Part shown: piece by piece, positions 23,988 through 31,377 of the stretch
Numbering within the stretch: position 1 is the stretch's first letter
Layout: the number at the start of each line of letters is the position of its first letter
From: an uncultured Clostridia bacterium
Lineage (GTDB): Bacteria; Bacillota; Clostridia; Christensenellales; Aristaeellaceae
Direction of reading: 5' to 3'
DNA: 35,104 nucleotides
Assembly (NCBI GenBank): GCA_934663625.1
Contig: CAKUKP010000023.1
Coordinates: 1-35,104 of the forward strand
Position numbers and translations under genes: made by a program
The notes under the pieces: model-generated
Database searches by the model: none
The model's input: only the letters and a program-made list of their open reading frames with translations
Told to the model about the DNA's origin: nothing

Positions 23988-24016
23988 TTTACATTCGCGG
24001 CGAGCTGTGCTATACT
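23988..24016 (+). promoter_or_regulatory. Promoter of the lactonase/transporter operon
   Basis: TTTACA (23988-23993), a 17-bp spacer and TATACT (24011-24016). The leader to ATG 24083 is about 60 bases. Confidence 0.65.
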
Positions 24017-24082
24017 TCTGTCATGTACAAAAGGTCATGCAAATTGACAACTGGTTGACTGATTATTTAAGGAGGTATTAAC

Positions 24083-25165
24083 ATGAGCGCTTTTGATGAG
24101 AAAGTGAATATTCGCCGTTATGAGGACACGCTGCCGGACAGCAAGGGCACCGGCGTACCGCGCAAGATGACCCGCGAAATCTGGCTGGAGGAATGCTTTC
24201 CGGAGTGGCATTGCATGCTGAACCGTCAGATCGAAGCGGCGACCTTCCCGGAAGGTTCCTTCGGTCTGTGGATGCTGGGCGGCCCCAGCTGGGCGTATAA
24301 ATCCGCCGGCGGCGCAACCTTCCTGGTGGACAATTATTCCGGTTCTTCCCTGTGCAGCAATTATGAATACTGCGGCGTGTGCCGCACCACCGGCGCGCCG
24401 AAGCTGCGCTGGATGCGCATCAATCCCCATGTGATCGATCCGTGGAAGTTCAATCAGCTGGATTATGTGTTCGCAACGCATCATCATCAGGATCATGCGG
24501 ATTATTACACCGTGCAGGCAACGCTGCAGACCACCGATTGCAAGTTCGTGGGCCCGAAGAACACCTGCAAGCTGTTCCGCCAGTGGGGCGTGCCCGAGGA
24601 TCGCATCATCGAAGTAAAGCCCGGCGACAGCTTCAAATGCAAGGATGTCACCGTAAAGGTAGAGCGCAACTACGATAGCATGGCGTGCATGACCGGCAAT
24701 TTCAAGCCCGGAGATCCCTATGATTTCGATTCCAACGCGGTATCCTTCCTGTTTGACAACGGTCATTCCGTTATCTTCCTGGGCGATACCCTGTACAACG
24801 ATGGCTATCGCGCCGTAGGCCAGCGCAACAAGATCGACGTCGTAATCACGGATATGGGTTACAACGCGCCCGGCGGCACGGACAAGATGAATCCGTGGGA
24901 CGTAATGCGCGTGACGGAAAATCTGGGCGCGAAGGTCGTCATCGCCGATCATTATGAAAACTGGGCGAGCAGCGAAATCGATCCGCATCAGCTGCAGCGC
25001 GTGGTGAAGGAAAACAATCCCGATATCGTCGCCTGCATCATGAAGAGCGGCGGACTGTATGAATATCCGCGCGACGCCGCCATGTGGGAATACAAATATC
25101 CCGATGGCCATGAAACCTACGATTGGGAAAAGAGCTACGTTTACGGAAACGGCGGCAAAGAATAA
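24083..25165 (+). CDS. UlaG-like metallo-beta-lactamase-fold lactonase
   Basis: A 360-residue protein of the metallo-beta-lactamase superfamily. ATHHHQDHAD (HxHxDH at 133-138) is the metal-binding motif, and further ligands are expected in the FLGDT and ADHYENW segments. Blocks shared with E. coli UlaG (L-ascorbate-6-phosphate lactonase) include FPEW..LN..IE near residue 40, LDYVFATH, GPK.TCKL...WGVPEDRI.EVKPGD, TDKM and the C-terminal Y.YPDG. A lactone-opening reaction on a sugar-acid phosphate or similar lactone is thus the best guess, but the exact substrate is not determined. It is cytosolic and first in an operon with an ABC sugar importer rather than a PTS. ATG 24083 follows AAGGAGG. 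Confidence 0.85.
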   Translation: MSAFDEKVNIRRYEDTLPDSKGTGVPRKMTREIWLEECFPEWHCMLNRQIEAATFPEGSFGLWMLGGPSWAYKSAGGATFLVDNYSGSSLCSNYEYCGVCRTTGAPKLRWMRINPHVIDPWKFNQLDYVFATHHHQDHADYYTVQATLQTTDCKFVGPKNTCKLFRQWGVPEDRIIEVKPGDSFKCKDVTVKVERNYDSMACMTGNFKPGDPYDFDSNAVSFLFDNGHSVIFLGDTLYNDGYRAVGQRNKIDVVITDMGYNAPGGTDKMNPWDVMRVTENLGAKVVIADHYENWASSEIDPHQLQRVVKENNPDIVACIMKSGGLYEYPRDAAMWEYKYPDGHETYDWEKSYVYGNGGKE

Positions 25166-25179
25166 GATCACGAGCCTTA

Positions 25180-25192
25180 CCGGCAAAGCCGG
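25180..25192 (+). other. Small hairpin in front of the binding-protein gene
   Basis: CCGGC-AAA-GCCGG (25180-25192) lies between the lactonase stop and the AAAGGAGG of the binding-protein gene. It may act in mRNA processing or stability; no T run follows. Confidence 0.4.
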
Positions 25193-25214
25193 AAAGAATA
25201 AAAGGAGGATAACC

Positions 25215-26300
25215 ATGAAAAAGATTATCGCAATCACCCTCGCGCTGATGCTGATTCTGGCATCCGCAGCCCTGGCAGAGGCCGTTGCTTTCAACGATCC
25301 CGCCGCAGTTCGCCCTGAAACCATCGAATATCCGGTACAGGGTCTTTCCTGGAACGCGACCACCGATGTGCGCGCCAACGAGAAATACACCATCGCCATG
25401 ATCGTGAAGAACAATACCAATCCCTTCATGAACGGCGTGCTGAACGGCTTCGCCAAGGCGGGCGAGGACATTGGCTTTGAGGCGCTGCTGCTCTCCCCCC
25501 AGACCGCGGACAGCAATGAAGATCAGGTTCGCCTCGTGGAAGATATGATCCAGCGCGGCGTAGACGCGATCTGCATCCATCCCGTGGATTCCAACGGCAT
25601 CGTTCCCGCGCTGGAAAAGGCATGGGAAGCCGGCATTCCGGTACTGGTGCAGGGCACCCGCGCCAACACCGATAAGATCTATGGCTGGTATGGCACGAAG
25701 TACGCCGATGAAGCGACCCTGATCGCAGAATATCTGGCGGAAAAGCTGGATTACAAGGGCAACGTGATCTACATCACCGGCCCGCAGACCGCGCAGAATG
25801 CCATCGATGAAATGGAAGCGACCCATGCGGTATTCGATAAGTATCCGGAACTGAACATCATCGAAGAACAGCCCGGCAACTTCAACCGCGCGACCAGCAT
25901 GTCCGTCATGGAAAACCTGACCCAGAAGTACAGCGAAGATGATATCGATTGGGTCATCGGCGGCAACGATGAATGCGCGATGGGCGCGATCGCAGCCATG
26001 GAAAACGCGGGCTGGAAGCTCGGCTTTGAAGACGGCGGCATCGGCGTATCCGGCATCGACTGCAACAAGGATGCATCCTATGCGATTCAGGAAGGCACCC
26101 TGACCGTGTCCATCAACCCCGATCCGGTATCCCTGGGCTATGTTGGCGCGGCGTTCCTGGTAAAGTACCTGAACGACGGCGATCTGTTCCCGGAATATGT
26201 GGCATGGCCGGATTTCCAGAATGCGACCGACGTTATGAACGATGCGACCACCATCGATGATTATATCGAAAATGTGGCCTGGTGGAAGGATCCTGCCTGA
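25215..26300 (+). CDS. CUT2-type sugar ABC transporter, substrate-binding protein
   Basis: A 361-residue extracytoplasmic binding protein of the Peripla_BP_4 (ribose/galactose/autoinducer-2) group. The signal peptide is MKKIIAITLALMLILASAALA. No lipobox cysteine is present, which is unusual for a Gram-positive binding protein. The domain starts with YTIAMIVKNNTNPFMNGVLNGF, followed by EDMIQRGVDAICIHPVD and IPVLVQGT; the late segments WVIGGNDECAMGAIAAME and GVSGIDCN form the second lobe. ATG 25215 follows AAAGGAGG. It delivers the ligand to the permeases encoded at 27898 and 28865. The ligand is unknown but should be linked to the lactonase substrate. Confidence 0.92.
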   Translation: MKKIIAITLALMLILASAALAEAVAFNDPAAVRPETIEYPVQGLSWNATTDVRANEKYTIAMIVKNNTNPFMNGVLNGFAKAGEDIGFEALLLSPQTADSNEDQVRLVEDMIQRGVDAICIHPVDSNGIVPALEKAWEAGIPVLVQGTRANTDKIYGWYGTKYADEATLIAEYLAEKLDYKGNVIYITGPQTAQNAIDEMEATHAVFDKYPELNIIEEQPGNFNRATSMSVMENLTQKYSEDDIDWVIGGNDECAMGAIAAMENAGWKLGFEDGGIGVSGIDCNKDASYAIQEGTLTVSINPDPVSLGYVGAAFLVKYLNDGDLFPEYVAWPDFQNATDVMNDATTIDDYIENVAWWKDPA

Positions 26301-26315
26301 TTGATCCTGCTTCAA

Positions 26316-26357
26316 CGGGGCTGTGGAGGAACGTCCTTCCGTTCTTCCGCAGCCCCG
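26316..26357 (+). terminator. Long intercistronic hairpin (attenuator or mRNA stabiliser)
   Basis: An 18-bp stem (26316-26333 with 26340-26357, two G-T wobbles) has a 6-base loop and lies between the binding-protein and ATPase genes. A CGGTTCTATTTAT tail gives only partial termination. Such hairpins commonly raise binding-protein expression relative to the rest of the operon. Confidence 0.7.
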
Positions 26358-26398
26358 CGGTTCTATTTATCGAACAAAGTAGATTGGGGAAAATGCGT

Positions 26399-27901
26399 AT
26401 GACGCCTTTGATAAAGCTGGAGCATATTGATAAAAGATTTCCGGGCGTAAAGGCACTGACCGATGTGAACGTGGAATTCTATGCCGGAGAGGTGCATGCT
26501 CTGGTTGGCGAAAATGGCGCCGGAAAATCCACGCTGATCAAGATCATCCTGAGCGCCTACAAACCCACGGCAGGGGAAATATTCATGGATGGCAAAAAGA
26601 TTGCGCTCGCCAACCCGCTGGAGGCCTCCAGAATGGGCATCGAAGCGGTGCATCAGGAATTGATGCTGGTGCCCTGGCTGAGCGTGGCTCGAAACATCTT
26701 TTTGAATCATGAACTGAAGCACCCCAAAACGGGGCTTTTCGATATCCGCCGGATGGAGCGGCAGGCAAAGGAACTTCTGCTGAGCTTCGGCATCGATATC
26801 GATGTTACCAAACCGGTAAAGCAATACAGCGCTTCCCTGTGGAAGATGATTGATATTGCCCGCGTGGTGAACCAGAATCCCCGCCTGATTATTTTTGACG
26901 AACCCACCGCGATCCTTTCGGAGCGCGAGGTGGAAAGTCTGATGAAGAAGATTCGCGAACTGAAAGCAAAGGGCATCGCGATCATCTATATCTCCCACCG
27001 TTTGCAGGAAATTGAACGGCTGGCGGATAAGATTTCCATCCTGCGCGACGGCCATCTGGTGAATACCATGACCGGCGAGGGCGTGAACGAGGATGAAATC
27101 GTAAAGCACATGGTTGGGCGCGATGTGGCGAGCTTTTACAGCCGGAATATCAATGCGCCCGGCGAAGAACTGCTTCGTCTGGAGCATGTGAACCTGAAAA
27201 AGGGACAGCGGGATATTTCACTCACGGTGCATCGCGGCGAAATCGTGGGCCTTGCCGGATTGGTCGGCGCGGGGCGCACGGAAGTGGCGGAGAGCGTATT
27301 CGGCATGAACCGCATCCTGTCCGGCGCGATGTATTATAAGGGCGAAAAGATTCGCCCGCTGACGGTATCTTCGATGATCGACCGCGGCGCGTATCTCGTA
27401 CCGGAAAACCGAAAGTATGAAGGGCTGATTCTGCGCTTTACGGTGGCGAGCAATATCGCATTGAGCGCGTTTAAGCGCTGGAGCCGGTTCTTCTACAGCA
27501 AAAAGCAGGAATCGGAACACGCGAAGCGGATGATTTCGGCGATGTCGATCAAAACGCCCAGCGCGAAGCAGCTGGTGGGCAATCTTTCCGGCGGCAACCA
27601 GCAGAAGGTGGTTATCGGCAAGGCGATGGTCACGGAATCGGAATTCTTGATCTTCGATGAACCGACCGTGGGCGTGGACGTGGGCGCGAAGGAAGAAATC
27701 CACAACCTGATGGATGAATTCGTGGCGAAGAACGGCGGCATTTTGATGATTTCCAGCGATCTGCCCGAAATTATCGGTATGTGCGATCGCGTGTACATCA
27801 TGTATGAGGGACGCATCGTAAAGGAACTGCCGCGGAGCGAACTGTCCGATAAGAATATCGCCGATTATATGCTCGGATCGAAAGGGGGAGATGTTCAATG
27901 A
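26399..27901 (+). CDS. CUT2-type sugar ABC transporter ATPase (RbsA-like)
   Basis: A 500-residue duplicated ATPase. NBD1 has GENGAGKST (Walker A), IIFDEPTAI (Walker B) and ISHRLQEI (H-loop). Its signature region reads QYSASLWKMIDIARV, where relatives have a glutamine-containing LS.G.QQM-type segment. NBD2 has the family's degenerate GLVGAGRTE loop, an intact LSGGNQQKV signature and FLIFDEPTVGVDVGAK. This asymmetry is typical of the RbsA/MglA/XylG group, with one more deviation in NBD1. ATG 26399 is favoured over ATG 26393 by the spacing to GGGGA. The stop overlaps the next start (ATGA), showing translational coupling. It energises import at the inner face of the membrane. Confidence 0.93.
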   Translation: MTPLIKLEHIDKRFPGVKALTDVNVEFYAGEVHALVGENGAGKSTLIKIILSAYKPTAGEIFMDGKKIALANPLEASRMGIEAVHQELMLVPWLSVARNIFLNHELKHPKTGLFDIRRMERQAKELLLSFGIDIDVTKPVKQYSASLWKMIDIARVVNQNPRLIIFDEPTAILSEREVESLMKKIRELKAKGIAIIYISHRLQEIERLADKISILRDGHLVNTMTGEGVNEDEIVKHMVGRDVASFYSRNINAPGEELLRLEHVNLKKGQRDISLTVHRGEIVGLAGLVGAGRTEVAESVFGMNRILSGAMYYKGEKIRPLTVSSMIDRGAYLVPENRKYEGLILRFTVASNIALSAFKRWSRFFYSKKQESEHAKRMISAMSIKTPSAKQLVGNLSGGNQQKVVIGKAMVTESEFLIFDEPTVGVDVGAKEEIHNLMDEFVAKNGGILMISSDLPEIIGMCDRVYIMYEGRIVKELPRSELSDKNIADYMLGSKGGDVQ

Positions 27902-28860
27902 ATCAGGCGAAACCGCGCAAGAACTTCATGCGGATTCTGGGAAGCATTGAACCCGTAATCTGGATGCTGGCGATCATCATCGCAATCTTTGCCTTCACGG
28001 GCGAAAACTTCCTTTCGTGGGGCAACGCGATGAACATTATCAAGCAGGCGTGCCCGTTTTTGCTGCTGGCGCTGGCGGAAACCATGGCGGTGCTGGTGGG
28101 ACAGATCGAACTTTCCGTGGGCAACAATATGGCGTTCTGCACCGTTGTGGTGGCGCTGCTGATGCGCGCGGGCGTGCCGGTAGTCCTCGCGATTCTGGGC
28201 GGCATTCTGGCGGGCGCGTGCTGCGGCCTGCTGAACGGCGTTTTCATCGCAAGATTCAAGGTGCCCGCTTATATCACTACCTTTGGCTTCGGCATGATGT
28301 TTTATGGCATCGGATCGCTGATTACCGGCGGCGTATCCATTCCGGCGCTGAACGAAGGCTTTCGTTTTCTGGCGGACGGCAGCGTGCTGGGCGTACCGAT
28401 GGTGCTGATCATCGCCGTAATCGTATTCTTCCTCGTTCGGCTGCTGATCTATCGCACGCCCTTCGGGCGCAATATGTACGGCCTGGGCGGCAACCGAGAA
28501 GCACTGTTCCTGGGCGGCGTGGATCCCGTGCGGGCGGAGATCGTTACTTTCACCATGGCGGGCGTGCTGGTGGGCATCGCGGGCGTTCTGTTCGCGGCTC
28601 GATCCGCTTCCGGCCATCCGGATTACGGCAAGCAGTGGGAATTCAACGCCATCGCTGCAACGATCATCGGCGGCAATTCCTTCTCCGAGGGCAACGGCAA
28701 TATCTATAAGACCGTATTGGGCGTTCTGTTTATTCAGATTCTGAAAACGGGTTTGAATATTTCCGGCGTATCTCCGCAATCGCAGGCGTTCCTGCTGGGT
28801 CTGATCGTGGTGGTGGCGATCTCGATCGATGTGCTGCTGAAGGCCAGAAAGGAGGCGTAG
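27898..28860 (+). CDS. CUT2-type sugar ABC transporter permease 1 (RbsC-like)
   Basis: A 320-residue membrane protein with about nine to ten hydrophobic helices. It carries RbsC-family landmarks: GQIELSVG near residue 70 (the D/E-LSVG element), GGNREALFLGG and the final IIGGNSFSEGNGN...GVLFIQILKTGLNI region. It begins on the last bases of the ATPase gene. Permease 2 follows after 4 bases, so the pore is probably a heterodimer rather than the homodimer of simple RbsC systems. Confidence 0.92.
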   Translation: MNQAKPRKNFMRILGSIEPVIWMLAIIIAIFAFTGENFLSWGNAMNIIKQACPFLLLALAETMAVLVGQIELSVGNNMAFCTVVVALLMRAGVPVVLAILGGILAGACCGLLNGVFIARFKVPAYITTFGFGMMFYGIGSLITGGVSIPALNEGFRFLADGSVLGVPMVLIIAVIVFFLVRLLIYRTPFGRNMYGLGGNREALFLGGVDPVRAEIVTFTMAGVLVGIAGVLFAARSASGHPDYGKQWEFNAIAATIIGGNSFSEGNGNIYKTVLGVLFIQILKTGLNISGVSPQSQAFLLGLIVVVAISIDVLLKARKEA

Positions 28861-28864
28861 CGCC

Positions 28865-29842
28865 ATGAAAAAGCAGAAACGGGATTTTTTCGGCGTGTTC
28901 TTTGAAACCGGACTGTATCGCGTGGGCATTCTGGTGATCATCTGTCTGGTCATGTCCATGATTTCCAACAATTTCTTCCGCATCGGCAATTTCCTGAATA
29001 TTTTCAGGCAGGCTTCGGTGCTGCTGGTGCTGGCGGCGTGCGCCACGGGCTGCATTTTAACCCACGGCATCGATAATTCCATCGGCGGCGTGATGTCGCT
29101 GTGCGGGTGCGCGTGCGGCTATATGCTCAATCATGATTTTCCCATCTGGGCGGCGATCCTCATTACGCTGCTGATCGGCATGGCGTTTGGCTGCATCAAT
29201 GGATTCCTGATCGGCGTGGTAAAAATTCCGCCGTTCGTATCTACCTATGGCGTGAGCTATATCGCCAACGGGCTTGCGCTGATTCTGATGGGTTCGGATA
29301 TCTTTTCCGGCTTCCCGAAGGCGTTCCGCAGTCTGGCGTCGGGCAACGTGCTGGGCTTCCCACTGATTACCATCATTGCGCTGGCGGTTACGGTGATCAT
29401 GTATCTGGTGATGCAGCGCAGCAACTTCGGCAAGCAGGTATACAGTGTAGGCGCGAATTACACCACCGCGAAGTATTCCGGCATCAATACGCTGCTGACC
29501 CTGTTTATCGTGTATATCATTTCGGGCTGCGGCGCGGCGATCGGCGGCGTTTTGCAGATCGCGCGCCAGAGCGCGGCGCAGGCGGGCATGGGCGATACCT
29601 TCCAGATGACCGCGATTGCATCGATCGTCATCGGCGGCACTTCCATGGCGGGCGGCGAAGGCAGCGTGTTCGGCGCGATTATCGGCGCGCTGATTCTTAC
29701 GCTGATCGTAAACGCCATGAACCTGCTGGGCGTACCGGCGCTGGCGCAGTCCATCGTGACCGGCGCGATCATCGTGCTGGCGGTATTGATGGATGTGCAG
29801 ATGAAGCGCATTCAGGCTGCACGCGCGGCCGCCGCGGCATGA
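28865..29842 (+). CDS. CUT2-type sugar ABC transporter permease 2 (RbsC-like)
   Basis: A 325-residue membrane protein of the same family. It has the G-I-D-N-S-I-G-G element near residue 70, VGANYTTAKYSGI around 200 and IVIGGTSMAGGEGSVFGAIIGALIL near 260. The N-terminus is basic (KKQKRDFFGVF) and about nine helices follow. It differs clearly from permease 1, arguing for two distinct subunits. The ATG at 28865 has GGAGGCG just upstream inside the end of the previous gene. Confidence 0.92.
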   Translation: MKKQKRDFFGVFFETGLYRVGILVIICLVMSMISNNFFRIGNFLNIFRQASVLLVLAACATGCILTHGIDNSIGGVMSLCGCACGYMLNHDFPIWAAILITLLIGMAFGCINGFLIGVVKIPPFVSTYGVSYIANGLALILMGSDIFSGFPKAFRSLASGNVLGFPLITIIALAVTVIMYLVMQRSNFGKQVYSVGANYTTAKYSGINTLLTLFIVYIISGCGAAIGGVLQIARQSAAQAGMGDTFQMTAIASIVIGGTSMAGGEGSVFGAIIGALILTLIVNAMNLLGVPALAQSIVTGAIIVLAVLMDVQMKRIQAARAAAAA

Positions 29843-29864
29843 TATTCAAAGGAGGCATATGCAT

Positions 29865-30881
29865 ATGAGAATTGAAAAAACGAAAATTGTCGATCTGTCC
29901 ATGGTTTATGTGACCGCCGAGCTGCATCTGGGCGGCAGGCGCTATCTGGCCGCCGTCAGCGAAGCGCGGGGCGAACGGGCGTACATCATCGATCCGGAAA
30001 CCAACGATTATGCGCAGCTCTGGGAGGGCGATACCGGCGTTATGAACGTAATTCAGGTGCCCGACCGCGATCAGATTCTGGTGATCACAAAATTTTATCC
30101 GATCTTTCAGTCCCGCGAAGCCGCGATCTGCGCGCTGGAGCCGACGGAGCAGGGCTATATGGCGCCCTGGAAAATTCGCGAGGTCATGCCTCTGCCCTTC
30201 TGCCACCGCATCGGCATCGTGCAGAACCGGCACGGTGTTTTTGTAATCGGCTGCCAGCTGTGCCACGATAAGGAATTCCAGGAGGACTGGAGCCAGCCCG
30301 GCGCGCTGTGGATGGCGCCTATTCCCGATCGGATGGACGGCGAATGGAAGCTTACGAAGCTGTACGATGGACTGACGAAGAATCACGGCCTTTGGATCGA
30401 GGATGGAAATCAGGTGTACATCTGCGCGGAAAACGGCGTGCTGCGCTTTGATCTTTCCGATTATCGCGCGGGCGAGAGCGCGTTCCCGACGATGATCACA
30501 CTGACACCGACCGGCGATATTTCCATTGCGGAAATGCACGGGCAGAAATACGCCGCGACCATCGAACCCTTCCATGGCGACAGCGCCGCCGTATACCGGC
30601 TTACGGATACGGCGTATGAACAGATTGCGCGGTTCGATATCAATTTCGGCCACGTCGTATGGATTGGCGAACTGTTCGGCAAGCCCTCGCTGATTCTGGG
30701 CAGCCGCGGCGGCGAAAAGCAGCTGGAAATTGTGGATCTGGAAACCGGCGCGCGCACCGTGCTGGAAGAAGACGTAGGGCCTACGCAGATTTCCATCTAT
30801 CCGGATGGCGACACCTATAAGATTCTCGCAGCCAACCATGGCGCGGGTGAAGTTACGATCTATACCTTATATAAGGCATAA
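29865..30881 (+). CDS. Cytosolic beta-propeller-like protein, last gene of the operon
   Basis: A 338-residue protein without signal peptide or membrane segment. It is built of repeated beta-strand units with turn motifs such as AYIIDPETNDYAQLWEG, VMNVIQVPDRDQILVIT, GLWIEDGNQVYICAENGVLRF and LEIVDLETGARTVL, which suggests a six- or seven-bladed propeller. I cannot assign a named family. Lactonase-type propellers (SMP-30, YbhE) are a possibility, given the neighbouring lactonase, but no diagnostic motif is seen. ATG 29865 is preferred over 29859 because AAAGGAGG then has nine bases of spacing. It starts 22 bases after permease 2 and ends before a strong terminator, so it belongs to the transport operon. 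Confidence 0.72.
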   Translation: MRIEKTKIVDLSMVYVTAELHLGGRRYLAAVSEARGERAYIIDPETNDYAQLWEGDTGVMNVIQVPDRDQILVITKFYPIFQSREAAICALEPTEQGYMAPWKIREVMPLPFCHRIGIVQNRHGVFVIGCQLCHDKEFQEDWSQPGALWMAPIPDRMDGEWKLTKLYDGLTKNHGLWIEDGNQVYICAENGVLRFDLSDYRAGESAFPTMITLTPTGDISIAEMHGQKYAATIEPFHGDSAAVYRLTDTAYEQIARFDINFGHVVWIGELFGKPSLILGSRGGEKQLEIVDLETGARTVLEEDVGPTQISIYPDGDTYKILAANHGAGEVTIYTLYKA

Positions 30882-30910
30882 ACTAAGGCATAAACGAAAA
30901 CCGAAAAAAA

Positions 30911-30965
30911 GAAAAAAATCATGCGCCGCGGAACGTATCTTCCATCCGCACGCATGGTTTTTTTC
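30911..30965 (+). terminator. Strong terminator ending the lactonase/transporter operon
   Basis: A 15-bp outer stem (30911-30925 with 30951-30965, one wobble) includes A7 opposite T7, with inner GCGGAA/TTCC pairing and further T's downstream. The A-tract/T-tract symmetry would allow it to work in both directions. Confidence 0.85.
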
Positions 30966-31016
30966 TTTTTTTCGAGTATTGAACTCAATAATTGCGGCCA
31001 ATTATTCAAAATAACA

Positions 31017-31038
31017 GGCAATTATATACGTTATTGCC
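31017..31038. promoter_or_regulatory. Operator-like palindrome upstream of the second transporter
   Basis: GGCAAT (31017-31022) and ATTGCC (31033-31038) form an inverted repeat with a 10-base AT-rich centre. Related AATTA/CCAATTA words recur at 31003-31055. It lies about 160 bases before the promoter at 31200. The gap 30882-31377 contains this site, the promoter and the leader hairpin, but no gene. Confidence 0.35.
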
Positions 31039-31199
31039 ATAAAATGCGCCAATTACCTGTCGAAACGAAAAAAAGAGAATATTTAGAGAAGGAATTACGC
31101 ATATGTGATCTGTAACATGAATCGTATGCATTTTGTATACTAATTGTGCTTATAACCGTGCATACCGCCGAAAAACCATCCCGCGGGTGCAACAACATA

Positions 31200-31228
31200 T
31201 TGACAACGGAAGAATAAACAGTTATAAT
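31200..31228 (+). promoter_or_regulatory. Perfect consensus sigma-A promoter
   Basis: TTGACA (31200-31205), a 17-bp spacer and TATAAT (31223-31228). Transcription should start near 31235, giving a leader of about 140 bases before the permease gene. Confidence 0.85.
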
Positions 31229-31255
31229 CAATTCGTACTTCAGAAATGGGTAAGG

Positions 31256-31270
31256 TCGGCGCTTCGCCGA
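31256..31270 (+). promoter_or_regulatory. Leader hairpin with T-rich tail (possible attenuator)
   Basis: TCGGCG-CTT-CGCCGA (31256-31270) is followed by TTTCTTTCATTCGTTTTTG, only about 20 bases after the predicted transcription start. A GGTCG/CGACC pairing (31254-31258 with 31299-31303) could compete with it. No known riboswitch class is recognised. Confidence 0.45.
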
Positions 31271-31377
31271 TTTCTTTCATTCGTTTTTGAAATTTTCGAC
31301 CCTTCCTTCGCGGCACGTTCCAGCGGTCGCGGGGATCAAAAGTGCATATTAAACAATCAGGAGGCGCCAGACACACC

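Noticed and set aside
24035..29082. Long minus-strand open frames (up to about 490 codons) opposite the lactonase and transporter genes
   Set aside because: They lie exactly antisense to well-supported genes, lack ribosome-binding sites and known motifs, and arise from the strong codon bias of the + strand genes.
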